A DNA stretch of 64,000 bases from Runella sp. CRIBMP (GTDB lineage: Bacteria; Bacteroidota; Bacteroidia; Cytophagales; Spirosomataceae), in the NCBI RefSeq assembly GCF_009905605.1, contig NZ_JAAAKZ010000003.1, positions 186,001 through 250,000 on the forward strand, written 5' to 3'. Below the pieces are notes generated by a model. That model searched no databases and was not told where the DNA came from. It saw nothing but the letters and a program-made list of their open reading frames with translations. Below are positions 34,958-43,132 of this stretch, piece by piece. The position numbers and the translations under genes are program-made. Each line of letters begins with the position of its first letter. The stretch's first letter is position 1.

Positions 34958-36745
34958 ATGAAACGATTTAATTATTTTTTATTCATAGCCTGTTTGGCGT
35001 TGGTAACGACCACCAACTCCTGCAAAGAAGATTACCTCGAAATCGGAGCGTTGGGCTCTACGAGTGAAGCCACATTGACCAACAAAGCAGGGGTGAAAGG
35101 TCTCCTGACGGGTGCGTATTCGCTGCTCGACGGCTGGGGTGTGCCCAATACTACCTACTATTTTGTGGGGGTCAGCAACTGGATTTTTGGTGGAGTAACC
35201 TCCGACGATGCCCACACTGGCACGCAAGCTTCGGCTTTGCCACCGATGGAATCAGTTGAAAGTTACAACTACGATGCATCGATGTTGCCGTTCAACAATA
35301 AATGGATGGTGTTATACGCGGGAGTTCAGCGTGCCAACGACGTGTTGCGTGTGTTAGCCAAAACCACCGACGTATCAATGTCGGCCGAAGAAGCCAAACA
35401 ATTCAAAGCTGAAGCGATATTTTTGCGTGCAGTGTATCATTTGGAAGCAGCCAAAATGTGGGAGAATGTGCCCTATTTGGATGAAAACGTTAGTTATTCC
35501 AACGGAAACTACAACGTCAGCAACACAACGCCCGTGTGGCCGAAAATCGAAGCGGATTTCAAATTTGCCGCCGAAAACCTGAGTGCCACCAAGACGGAAG
35601 TAGGCCGCGCTAATAGCTGGGCCGCGAAAGCATTTTTGGCAAAAACCTATTTATTTCAAGACAAATACACCGACGCCAAACCGATATTGGAAGACATCAT
35701 TGCCAATGGGGTGACGGCTTCGGGCGCAAAATATGCGTTGGTTAATTATGCCGACAACTTCAATCCTTCCAAAAAGAACGGTCCTGAGTCGGTTTTTGCG
35801 GTGCAGATGTCGATTGCCGAATCTTTCCAAAACGGAAACTACGGCGATGCGCTCAACTTTCCGATGGGCGGCCCCGCTACTTGCTGCGGTGCGTACCAAC
35901 CTTCTTTCAGCTTAGTGAATTCTTTCAAAACCGACGCTGAAACGGGCCTGCCGTTGATTGATACCTTCAATGATTCAGACGTTAAAAATGACCAAGGCAT
36001 TGAAAGTAGCACGCCGTTTGCACCTTATACGGGTACGTTGGATGCGCGTCTTGACTGGACAGTTGGCCGTCGTGGAATACCGTATTTAGATTGGGGCTTG
36101 CACCCAGGCAAGGCGTGGATTCGCGTTCAGGCAGTGGCAGGACCGTACAGCCCTATCAAAAATATTTATTATCAGGCAGCCGCGGCAACCACTTCGTTTT
36201 CTTCGCGTTGGACTTCCAACAATTACAACATGATTCGTTTTGCGGATGTGTTGCTTTGGGCGGCCGAAGTGGAGGTGGAAATCGGAAGTTTGGCAAAAGC
36301 GCAGGAATACGTAAACCGAGTGCGTGCCCGGGCGGCCAATCCTGCGGGTTGGGTGAAAAAATACGTGGACAATACTGCTCCGCTGAAAGGCTTCACCAAT
36401 GAGCCAGCGGCCAATTATAAAGTAGGTTTATATACTACAGAATTTGTGGCCAAAGGCAAAGAGTTTGCCCGCGAAGCCGTTCGTTTTGAGCGTAAAATCG
36501 AGTTTGGAATGGAAGGCCACCGCTTCTTTGACCTGCGCCGTTGGGACAATGGAACGGGCTACATGGCCAACATCCTGAATGCGTACGTAAAGCACGAAAC
36601 ATCTATACCCGGCTACGACTTTACGTACATGAAAGGGGCGACTTTCAAGAAAGGAAAAAGCGAACTGTACCCAATTCCTCAGGCACAAATTGATTTGAGC
36701 GTGGTAGACGGTAATTCGGTCCTGAAGCAGAATCCAAATTATTAG
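34958..36745 (+). CDS. SusD/RagB-family glycan-binding lipoprotein
   Basis: Surface-exposed lid that captures glycans for the preceding SusC transporter. The 595-residue protein, from the ATG at 34958, has a signal with Cys near residue 22 (TTNSCKED) as the lipidation site. Tetratricopeptide-like helices hold family motifs such as RANDVLRVLAKT, EAIFLRAVYHLEAAKMWENVPYL, IRFADVLLWAAEVEVE, YVNRVRARA and EFGMEGHRFFDLRRW. The C-terminus YPIPQAQIDLSVVDGNSVLKQNPNY is typical. No substrate can be read from sequence. Confidence 0.95.
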   Translation: MKRFNYFLFIACLALVTTTNSCKEDYLEIGALGSTSEATLTNKAGVKGLLTGAYSLLDGWGVPNTTYYFVGVSNWIFGGVTSDDAHTGTQASALPPMESVESYNYDASMLPFNNKWMVLYAGVQRANDVLRVLAKTTDVSMSAEEAKQFKAEAIFLRAVYHLEAAKMWENVPYLDENVSYSNGNYNVSNTTPVWPKIEADFKFAAENLSATKTEVGRANSWAAKAFLAKTYLFQDKYTDAKPILEDIIANGVTASGAKYALVNYADNFNPSKKNGPESVFAVQMSIAESFQNGNYGDALNFPMGGPATCCGAYQPSFSLVNSFKTDAETGLPLIDTFNDSDVKNDQGIESSTPFAPYTGTLDARLDWTVGRRGIPYLDWGLHPGKAWIRVQAVAGPYSPIKNIYYQAAAATTSFSSRWTSNNYNMIRFADVLLWAAEVEVEIGSLAKAQEYVNRVRARAANPAGWVKKYVDNTAPLKGFTNEPAANYKVGLYTTEFVAKGKEFAREAVRFERKIEFGMEGHRFFDLRRWDNGTGYMANILNAYVKHETSIPGYDFTYMKGATFKKGKSELYPIPQAQIDLSVVDGNSVLKQNPNY

Positions 36746-36789
36746 GTTATAGATAAATGAACAGTTAGTATTCACACCAGTTATTAGGA

Positions 36790-36840
36790 TTCTTTGTCAT
36801 TCCGGATTTGGAAGAAATCCTTTTTCGGGATGGCAAAGAA
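36790..36840 (+). repeat. Imperfect palindrome after susD
   Basis: TTCTTTGTCATTCCGG (36790-36805) faces CGGGATGGCAAAGAA (36826-36840), with mismatches that are G-U in RNA. It lies upstream of the creatininase-family start and argues that the upstream part of that open frame is non-coding. It could attenuate transcription between susCD and the enzymes. Confidence 0.65.
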
Positions 36841-36886
36841 ATTATCAAAAAAAACTATATTTAGTGCGTTCCTAAACTTACAAAGT

Positions 36887-37678
36887 ATGCTCTTTTATGC
36901 CTCCACCTATGCTGACCTCAATCAGGCAGCAAAAGACAAAATAATAATCTTACCTCTGGGGGCCATAGAACAGCACGGACCGCATTTGTCGGTGTCGACC
37001 GATACCGATATAGTGACGCAAGTTGCTCAGCAGATAGAAAAAAAAATGCCCGATTCGGTGTTGCTTTGCCCGACCTTGCCGTTTGGGTCGAGCCATCATC
37101 ATTTGTCCTTTGGAGGCACCATCAGTATTGCCCCTGAATTGTACACACAAGTGTTGATTGATTTAGTAAATTCATTGGTAATCAGCGGATTTCAGAAAAT
37201 TATCTTACTTAACGGTCACGGAGGGAATATCACGCCAGCCAAGCAGGCTTTGGCGGTATTGAGCAAACGTTTTGATGCGAGTCATCAGCCAACGATTGCC
37301 TTGGCAACGTATTGGGAAGTAGGAGGAAAAGCATTTGCGGGAGAGCCTCCGATGCAAAGCCCAGCGCTCAGCCATGCCTGTGAGTACGAGACGAGTATGA
37401 TGCTGCACCTTTTTGCGGATAAAGTATGGATGGACCGCGTAGAGCGTGCTCAACGCCCTGAAAGCAACGGCTACATTCCGTGGGAAGACGACGAGCCGTA
37501 TCGAGGGGTAACGGTTTTTAAGCAAACTGAATTCATTTCGAGCAATGGCAGCAGCGGTGAGCCGCAGCTCGGCACGGCCGAAAAAGGCAAGCACTTAGTT
37601 GACCATGCCGTAAAAGCCTTGGTGACCTTTATCGAATCGTTCAAAAATTGGCCTTTGTCGGAGCGTTTGCAAGTATAA
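36887..37678 (+). CDS. Creatininase-family amidohydrolase
   Basis: A 263-residue cytoplasmic metalloenzyme of the creatinine amidohydrolase family, which opens cyclic amides or hydrolyses formamides. Metal ligands are visible in LPLGAIEQHGPHLSVSTDTD (Glu, His, Asp), LLNGHGGN (His) and ACEYETSMML (Glu). The start at 36887 is chosen because the frame upstream runs through a palindrome. It is the first enzyme gene after susCD. In this setting a lactam or N-acyl bond in a sugar acid is a candidate substrate; that is inference, and true creatininase activity is unlikely. Confidence 0.85.
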   Translation: MLFYASTYADLNQAAKDKIIILPLGAIEQHGPHLSVSTDTDIVTQVAQQIEKKMPDSVLLCPTLPFGSSHHHLSFGGTISIAPELYTQVLIDLVNSLVISGFQKIILLNGHGGNITPAKQALAVLSKRFDASHQPTIALATYWEVGGKAFAGEPPMQSPALSHACEYETSMMLHLFADKVWMDRVERAQRPESNGYIPWEDDEPYRGVTVFKQTEFISSNGSSGEPQLGTAEKGKHLVDHAVKALVTFIESFKNWPLSERLQV

Positions 37679-37719
37679 AAGATGGACACATAGGTGGAAA
37701 AAGTCTGCTTAAAGCACAC

Positions 37720-37751
37720 TGCGTCTTTGCTCCTTAGCGACTTTGCGTGAA
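37720..37751 (+). repeat. Degenerate 8-bp-period CAAAG-family repeat
   Basis: Four imperfect 8-bp units TGCGTCTT, TGCTCCTT, AGCGACTT, TGCGTGAA lie in the 89-bp gap between the creatininase and RidA genes. On the other strand they read as GCAAAG/GCTAAGG words, linking them to the elements at 18.7 and 26.7 kb. Confidence 0.5.
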
Positions 37752-37767
37752 TAAAAACCATATAATT

Positions 37768-38154
37768 ATGTCAAAGAAAATCGAAATAAAACATCCTGAC
37801 AAAGCAGCCAATACAGGGGCGTATTCGGCGGGCGTATTGGTAGGTGAGTGGCTGTTTATCAGTGGACAGGGCCCGTTGGATTTGGCTACGGGCGAGGTCA
37901 TTCACGGTACAATCGAGGAAGAAACCTTGCTGACGCTGTCGCATATCCAAAAAGTGGTAGAAGCTGCGGGAGGTACGATTGAAGACATTGTCAAGTGCAC
38001 AACACATTTGGAAAATATCAACGATTTTGACCGCTATGATGCCGCTTATGCCTCCTTTTTCAAGGGCGTTAAGCCTGCCCGTACCACGGTGCAATCGGTG
38101 TTGTCGGATGGAATAAAGATTGAAATTGACGCAATTGCGATTATTAGGGCTTAA
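37768..38154 (+). CDS. RidA-family enamine/imine deaminase
   Basis: A 128-residue protein of the RidA/YjgF family, which hydrolyses reactive enamines and imines to ketones and ammonia, typically products of PLP dehydratases or amino-acid oxidation. VGEWLFISGQGPLD, AGGTIEDIVKCTTHL and the catalytic-Arg block KPARTTVQSVLSDGIKIEID match well. The ATG at 37768 is used; the frame upstream is repeat sequence. One base separates its stop from the next gene, so it is tightly coupled. Its presence suggests that a nitrogen-bearing intermediate is deaminated in this pathway. Confidence 0.9.
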   Translation: MSKKIEIKHPDKAANTGAYSAGVLVGEWLFISGQGPLDLATGEVIHGTIEEETLLTLSHIQKVVEAAGGTIEDIVKCTTHLENINDFDRYDAAYASFFKGVKPARTTVQSVLSDGIKIEIDAIAIIRA

Positions 38155-38155
38155 T

Positions 38156-39157
38156 ATGGGTACAGAAACGATAAAAAACAGACCTTTACAGGGCGACAAA
38201 GCTAAACTATGCATCGGTACGGTAGGTTTGGGACTGATGGGCAGCAGCATTGCCACCTGTATTTTGGCCGCAGGCCATGAGGTAACGTCTTTGGTCAAGG
38301 ATATTGCCATTGCTGATGAAGCGCGAAATCGAATTCATGGTTTTTTGAAACAACTCTACGACGAAGGGATTTTATCGGAAACACCAGAAGATGTTTTGGC
38401 ACGTCACATCATTACAGATAACGTGGCCCTATTGCGCGGCCATGAAGTGGTGATTGAATCCATTACCGAAAACATTGACGAGAAAAAAAGCGTCTATCAC
38501 AAACTCGAAACGGTACTCTCCACTACGGCCATTATCGGCAGCAATACTTCGGCGATTCCCGTTACCGTTCTGCAAAGCGGGCTACAACATCCTGAACGCG
38601 TTTTGGGAATCCATTGGGCCGAGCCGGCCCACATTACGCGGTTTATGGAAGTGATTTGCGGCAATGAGTCAGACGTACAGTACGCCTACCAAATCGTGGC
38701 TTTGGCCGAAAGTTGGGGCAAAGAACCATCGTTGCTGAAAAAAGACATTCGTGGTTTTATCACCAATCGTATCATGTACGCCATGCTGCGCGAAGCATTT
38801 TATTTGGTCGAAAACGGCTACGCTACCATGGAAGACGTGGACCGCTCCCTGCGCAATGATTTGGGTTATTGGATTACGTTTGCGGGGCCGTTTCGCTTCA
38901 TGGATTTGACGGGGATTCCGGCGTATCTCACCGTGATGAAAGACCTCTTTCCCGAACTTAGTAATGCCACTCAAGCTCCGAAATACATGGAAGAGTTGGT
39001 TGCCTCTGGAGCCAAGGGTGTTAGCAATGCCCAAGGCTTTTATCCCTATACTCCCCAAAGCGCTGAGCATTGGGAAGAACAATTCATTGAGTTTAGCTAT
39101 GATATCCGAAAATTGGCGAAAAAGTATTCACAAAACACCTCAGAAAACGAGAAATGA
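38156..39157 (+). CDS. 3-hydroxyacyl-CoA-dehydrogenase-like NAD-dependent enzyme
   Basis: A 333-residue protein with a Rossmann NAD domain (TVGLGLMGSSIATCILAAGHEV) and the helical dimerisation domain of the 3-hydroxyacyl-CoA dehydrogenase family. NTSAIPVTVL and GIHWAEPAHITRFMEVI correspond to the catalytic Ser/Asn and His blocks; the classical HFFNP is HWAEP. The single-domain architecture is shared with L-carnitine and L-gulonate 3-dehydrogenases, so oxidation of a beta-hydroxy acid such as a sugar acid is more likely than acyl-CoA chemistry. Its end overlaps the next gene by 4 bp. Confidence 0.82.
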   Translation: MGTETIKNRPLQGDKAKLCIGTVGLGLMGSSIATCILAAGHEVTSLVKDIAIADEARNRIHGFLKQLYDEGILSETPEDVLARHIITDNVALLRGHEVVIESITENIDEKKSVYHKLETVLSTTAIIGSNTSAIPVTVLQSGLQHPERVLGIHWAEPAHITRFMEVICGNESDVQYAYQIVALAESWGKEPSLLKKDIRGFITNRIMYAMLREAFYLVENGYATMEDVDRSLRNDLGYWITFAGPFRFMDLTGIPAYLTVMKDLFPELSNATQAPKYMEELVASGAKGVSNAQGFYPYTPQSAEHWEEQFIEFSYDIRKLAKKYSQNTSENEK

Positions 39158-40281
39158 CGATTATCCACTCCATAAAAGCCACTGAAGTTGTAGTGCCGGC
39201 CAAGCCAGGTAGTTTGAATTCTGAAGAGGTGATTGACAAAGATGCGGCCTTTGCGCAGAAATTTTTGACGGGTGAGCGTTGGACAGAATTTGCCAACCAA
39301 CCCAAATGGATTCTTGAAATTACGCTTAAAAACGGCCTAACTGGCATTGGCGAAACCTACCGAAGCGCGTCAAAAGAGTTGCTCTATGAGGCCATGCAAA
39401 CCTTTGTCGGGCAGGATGTCCTGAAATTAAACTGGCGGCGGTTGCCCGTCAATGACCAACGAATTTATGAAGCTTTTGAGACGGCCGTGCTGGACTTGGT
39501 GGGTAAAATCCTGAATGTGCCAATTGCTCAATTGCTGGGCGGCGCTTACCGCGACCGCATCGATTGCTTTGGTTGGACGGGCCGCCGTACGCCGGAAGAT
39601 GCGGCCCAAAAGGCGTTTGAGGCCATGCAAAAAGGGCATAAAGCCTTCAAATTCAAATGCTCCGACGAAGACCCTGTACGACTGTGGACCGAAGAAATTA
39701 AGAAAAAGTGCGGCGATGGCATCAAAATACTGCTCGACCCCAACCAACGCTGGACCGACGTGGACACAACCCTAAAACTGATGGAAGGCGTGGAGAAAGA
39801 CATCATGCTCGGCTTGGAAGACCCGATTTTGCACGCCGATGTAGCGGGTTTTAAGTATCTCCGCGAAACGTTGGGGATTCCGATGTATCGCCACATTTCG
39901 TTGCCTTATACCCAAGACATTCGCGACATAATCGCTTTCGTACGCGCCGATGCCGTAGACGGTTATAATTTCAACGGCTCTGCATACAACTGCGTTTTAT
40001 TGGCGGAAATCGCCCATTTGGAGGGTAAATCCTGTTGGCGTGGGTCGGAAGTGGATTTAGGAATTTCGGAAACAATGGGTCTTCACATTGCGGCAGCGAG
40101 TATCAATTGTACCGTTCCTTCCGATATTTTCGGCGAGCTGGTGCGGGAAGATGATTTGCTCGTTCAGCCCATTCGATTTGAAAACGGCGCGGCCCTTGTT
40201 CCGCAAGGCGCTGGACTTGGGGTGGTGTTGGACAGAGAGGCGTTGGAGAAGTATAAAATAAGTGAAATGAACGCTCATTAA
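39154..40281 (+). CDS. Enolase-superfamily (mandelate racemase/MLE-like) enzyme
   Basis: A 375-residue protein with an N-terminal capping domain and a C-terminal barrel. Barrel motifs: Lys166-Phe-Lys168 (KxK, general base), Asp195 (LDPNQRW) and Glu222 (LEDP) as metal ligands. The third ligand position (usually Asp in DES) reads YRHIS with His247, and the strand that normally carries the second Lys reads GYNFNGS. This fits an acid-sugar dehydratase-like branch using one base; the reaction is unknown. It overlaps the upstream dehydrogenase by 4 bp and is followed 11 bp later by a transporter. Confidence 0.85.
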   Translation: MTIIHSIKATEVVVPAKPGSLNSEEVIDKDAAFAQKFLTGERWTEFANQPKWILEITLKNGLTGIGETYRSASKELLYEAMQTFVGQDVLKLNWRRLPVNDQRIYEAFETAVLDLVGKILNVPIAQLLGGAYRDRIDCFGWTGRRTPEDAAQKAFEAMQKGHKAFKFKCSDEDPVRLWTEEIKKKCGDGIKILLDPNQRWTDVDTTLKLMEGVEKDIMLGLEDPILHADVAGFKYLRETLGIPMYRHISLPYTQDIRDIIAFVRADAVDGYNFNGSAYNCVLLAEIAHLEGKSCWRGSEVDLGISETMGLHIAAASINCTVPSDIFGELVREDDLLVQPIRFENGAALVPQGAGLGVVLDREALEKYKISEMNAH

Positions 40282-40292
40282 ACCCTCAAACT

Positions 40293-41219
40293 ATGAAAAA
40301 ATCGGTTGTGTCCTGGTCCATTTTGTTTGCCTGTAATTTCATGTGGGCTTTTCATTTTACGAGTATCAAGCTGACGCAGGATCAGGTCGGGCCGTATTTT
40401 ACGGTGTGGGCACCTATGCTGTTGGCCACGATTTTACTGGCTCCGTTTGTAGCCCGAGACTTTAAAAAAGGTGGCAAAAAGCTGAAAGATATTTTGATTT
40501 TTGTTCAGTTGGCAGCACTGGGCGCGTTTCCTTCGCAGGTATTGATGACTTGGGGTACGCAGTATTCTTTGGCCAGCAACGCCGCTATTTTGGTTCTGAC
40601 CCTGCCCGTCATTACTGCCGTGTTTGCGTTCCTCATTTTGAAAGAAAAAATGAATGCCGCCCGTTGGGTAAGTTTTGCCATTGCCATCATCGGGGTGGCT
40701 TTGTGCTCCACCGACGACATCAAACGGGCGGATTTAAGTTCGCGCTACGCCTTGGGAAATATCCTGATTTTTCTGGCCATTTTGGGTAATGCGTATTACA
40801 ACGTGGGCTGCAAGAAAATTGCCGACAAATACACCGAAATCGAAATGGTTTTTTACACCTATTTGGTCATGTGTATTTTGCTGACGCCGTTGGTGCTGTA
40901 TTACGAGCCCGAAATGTTTAGTAAAATTCCCGAATTCACCACCAACACTTGGATAGGCATGATTTCGCTGACGGTATTCCATAATTTTCTTTCCATGGTG
41001 CTGTTTTTCAGGGCTTTGAAGTATTTGGATGCTACTCAGGTCGCCTTGTCAAATTACCTGATTACATTCATGGGCTTACCCATTGCCGCCCTTTGGTTGG
41101 GTGAGAAGCTCAACACACAGGCCATTATCGGAGGGATATTGGTTTTGGTTTCTACCCTTATTCTCTCCATTGTTGATAGTAGAGTACAACAAAAAAAATT
41201 GGTTAATAACAATCCATAA
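40293..41219 (+). CDS. EamA/DMT-family transporter
   Basis: A 308-residue membrane protein with ten predicted helices in two EamA repeats (about residues 8-143 and 160-295). TSIKLTQDQVGPYFTVWAPM and QYSLASNAAILVLTLPVITAVFAFLILKEK are typical blocks of the drug/metabolite transporter family. Located in the middle of a catabolic operon, it may import or export a sugar acid or related metabolite across the inner membrane. Substrate is not readable. Confidence 0.88.
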   Translation: MKKSVVSWSILFACNFMWAFHFTSIKLTQDQVGPYFTVWAPMLLATILLAPFVARDFKKGGKKLKDILIFVQLAALGAFPSQVLMTWGTQYSLASNAAILVLTLPVITAVFAFLILKEKMNAARWVSFAIAIIGVALCSTDDIKRADLSSRYALGNILIFLAILGNAYYNVGCKKIADKYTEIEMVFYTYLVMCILLTPLVLYYEPEMFSKIPEFTTNTWIGMISLTVFHNFLSMVLFFRALKYLDATQVALSNYLITFMGLPIAALWLGEKLNTQAIIGGILVLVSTLILSIVDSRVQQKKLVNNNP

Positions 41220-41230
41220 TCAGTAAAATT

Positions 41231-42184
41231 ATGTCAGAGCTAACAAACGAACTTTTCGGCGTTGTTCCGATTATTCCCACTCCATTTACCGAAAACGAGG
41301 AAATCGACGAAGATGCCCTCCGCAGTTTGATTGATTTCGCCATTGCGGGCGGTATCAAAGCCGTTTGCCTTCCCGCTTACGCAAGCGAGTTTTACAAATT
41401 GACCGACGACGAAAAACTGCAAGTCGTACGTGTAGCGGTTGAGCACGCCGCGGGACGCCTCAAAATTGTGGCGCAGTCAAATCATCCTTCCTTGAAAGTG
41501 GCCATAAAACTGGCGCAGGCCAACGTAAAAGCGGGCGCTGATGTGGTGTCGTTGGCCGTGCCTCGCATTTTCAGTTTGCCAGAAATTTCGTTGAAACAAT
41601 ACCTATCGGAATTCCTGCAATCCATTCCCGATACCCCCGTTCTGATTCAGGATTTCAACCCTGGCGGTTCGTCTATCAGCGTGGAGTTTATCAAAGAATT
41701 GATGGACGAAAATCCTAATTTCAAATACCTGAAACTCGAAGAGCCGCTTTGCGCACCTAAATTTGAAAGCATCATCAACGCTACCCAAGGCAAAGTTGGC
41801 CTGTTTGAAGGTTGGGGTGGTTTGTACATGCTGGAATTGATTCCTATCGGTATCAGAGGGGTGATGCCAGGGCTGGCGGTGTCGGATATTCTTCAACGTG
41901 TGTTTGATTTGCGTCGTAGCGGCGAAGATGGCAAAGCGTTTGATTTGTTTGAGAAAGTAATGCCTCAAATTTTCTTTTCGTTACAAAACATGGAACTGTT
42001 CCATTATGCCGAAAAAGAATTACTCATTGCCCGGGGCGTATTGAGCAACAGTATTGCTCGGAAAGCAGCTTACATTCCTGATGCGTCGAGTATCAGTTAC
42101 ATTCGCGAGTTGAATCAACGCGTTATTGACGTACTAAATGACGAAACGTATGCAATTCGTCCTGCGGTGGCAGCGGTAGTATAA
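41231..42184 (+). CDS. DHDPS/N-acetylneuraminate-lyase-family aldolase or dehydratase
   Basis: A 317-residue (beta/alpha)8 class-I aldolase-family protein. The Schiff-base Lys is Lys168 (FKYLKLEEP). GVVPIIPTPFTENEEID and GIKAVCLPAYASEFYKLTDDE match the N-terminal substrate region. The catalytic Tyr of DapA/NanA (YNxP) is replaced by Phe142 (QDFNPGG), pointing away from DapA. Such enzymes cleave 2-keto-3-deoxy sugar acids or dehydrate them, releasing pyruvate or 2-oxo acids, which would suit the product of the preceding dehydratase-like enzyme. Confidence 0.85.
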   Translation: MSELTNELFGVVPIIPTPFTENEEIDEDALRSLIDFAIAGGIKAVCLPAYASEFYKLTDDEKLQVVRVAVEHAAGRLKIVAQSNHPSLKVAIKLAQANVKAGADVVSLAVPRIFSLPEISLKQYLSEFLQSIPDTPVLIQDFNPGGSSISVEFIKELMDENPNFKYLKLEEPLCAPKFESIINATQGKVGLFEGWGGLYMLELIPIGIRGVMPGLAVSDILQRVFDLRRSGEDGKAFDLFEKVMPQIFFSLQNMELFHYAEKELLIARGVLSNSIARKAAYIPDASSISYIRELNQRVIDVLNDETYAIRPAVAAVV

Positions 42185-42238
42185 ATAAATTGGTCACAAA
42201 GTATCGCTGAGTTATGCACAGAGGTACACAAGGGTTAG

Positions 42239-42257
42239 CACTGAGTAGAACTCAGTG
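42239..42257 (+). repeat. Short perfect hairpin with flanking CAAAG-like words
   Basis: CACTGAGT (42239-42246)/ACTCAGTG (42250-42257), loop AGA. Upstream TCACAAAG and GCACAGAGGTACACAAGG are degenerate members of the CAAAG repeat vocabulary. Confidence 0.55.
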
Positions 42258-42274
42258 ATCCCAATTTTAATCAG

Positions 42275-43027
42275 ATGATAAACATGAATGAATTTAGCGG
42301 ACAAGTAGCATTGGTGACGGGGGCAGCCTCGGGCATCGGATTGGTGGTTGCCCATAAACTTCTTGACGAAGGTGCCCAAGTGGCCTTACTTGATTTTAAC
42401 GAAAAAGGATTACAACAGGAATTTGAAAGCTACGGCGACCGAGTACTAGTCATTGGCATTGACATCACCGACGAAGCACGGGTGCAGGAGGTGATTGGTC
42501 AGGCGTTAGCACATTTTGGCAAAATTGATATTCTCGTCAACTGCGTGGGAATCACGGGTATAACCAATCTCAAAAGTCACGAAGTAAGCAGTGAGAATTT
42601 GCATAAAGTGTTTGAAGTCAACTTTATGAGTTGCTTTTATACTTCAAAAGCCGTTTTGCCTTCCATGATGGCGCAGAAATACGGACGTATTCTGCACATT
42701 GCGTCGATTGCGGGCAAGGAAGGGAATGCGGGCATGTTGGCCTATTCGTCTTCCAAAGCGGCTGTCATCGGGCTCACCAAAGTACAGGGCAAAGAATACG
42801 CCGAGTACGGTATTACGGTCAATGCCTTAGCCCCGGCCGTGATTCAAACGCCGTTGGTCGATGCCATGCCCGAAGTGCAAGTAAAATACATGACCGACAA
42901 AATTCCGATGAAGCGCTGCGGCACGCTCGACGAAGCCGCCAACTTGGTCGCCTACATCGTATCGTCTAAAAATAGCTTTACTACTGGTTTTACATTTGAT
43001 TTGTCGGGAGGAAGAGCCACTTATTAG
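42275..43027 (+). CDS. Short-chain dehydrogenase/reductase
   Basis: A 250-residue classical SDR. The cofactor loop is TGAASGIG, the NAG-type motif is VNCVGITG, and the catalytic triad is in HIASIAGKEGNAGMLAYSSSK (Ser, Tyr, Lys). ALLDFNE after the second strand suggests NAD(H) preference. FDLSGGRATY is the usual C-terminus of sugar-acid and sugar oxidoreductases in the FabG-like group. Either ATG 42275 or 42284 could be used. It closes the enzyme set of the locus after the aldolase. Confidence 0.88.
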   Translation: MINMNEFSGQVALVTGAASGIGLVVAHKLLDEGAQVALLDFNEKGLQQEFESYGDRVLVIGIDITDEARVQEVIGQALAHFGKIDILVNCVGITGITNLKSHEVSSENLHKVFEVNFMSCFYTSKAVLPSMMAQKYGRILHIASIAGKEGNAGMLAYSSSKAAVIGLTKVQGKEYAEYGITVNALAPAVIQTPLVDAMPEVQVKYMTDKIPMKRCGTLDEAANLVAYIVSSKNSFTTGFTFDLSGGRATY

Positions 43028-43054
43028 CCAAAGTGAAGTCGCCAAAGTGCAGGC

Positions 43055-43117
43055 GGTTTCCCACGCAGTCACTCGCGAGACGCGACGAGGCCGCCCGTGC
43101 GGCGACTGCGCTAAACC
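43055..43117 (+). repeat. GC-rich palindromic element between SDR and GH20 genes
   Basis: GGTTT...CGCAGTC (43055-43059, 43064-43070) is inverted as GACTGCG...AAACC (43104-43110, 43113-43117). Inside are CTCGCGAG (43072-43079) and GCCGC-CCGT-GCGGC (43090-43103). It looks like a REP-type element. Confidence 0.7.
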
Positions 43118-43132
43118 CTTAATTTTTTATTC

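Noticed and set aside
36794-36886. N-terminal extension of the creatininase-family protein
   Set aside because: The extension is encoded by an imperfect palindrome and the family sequence begins at the ATG 36887.
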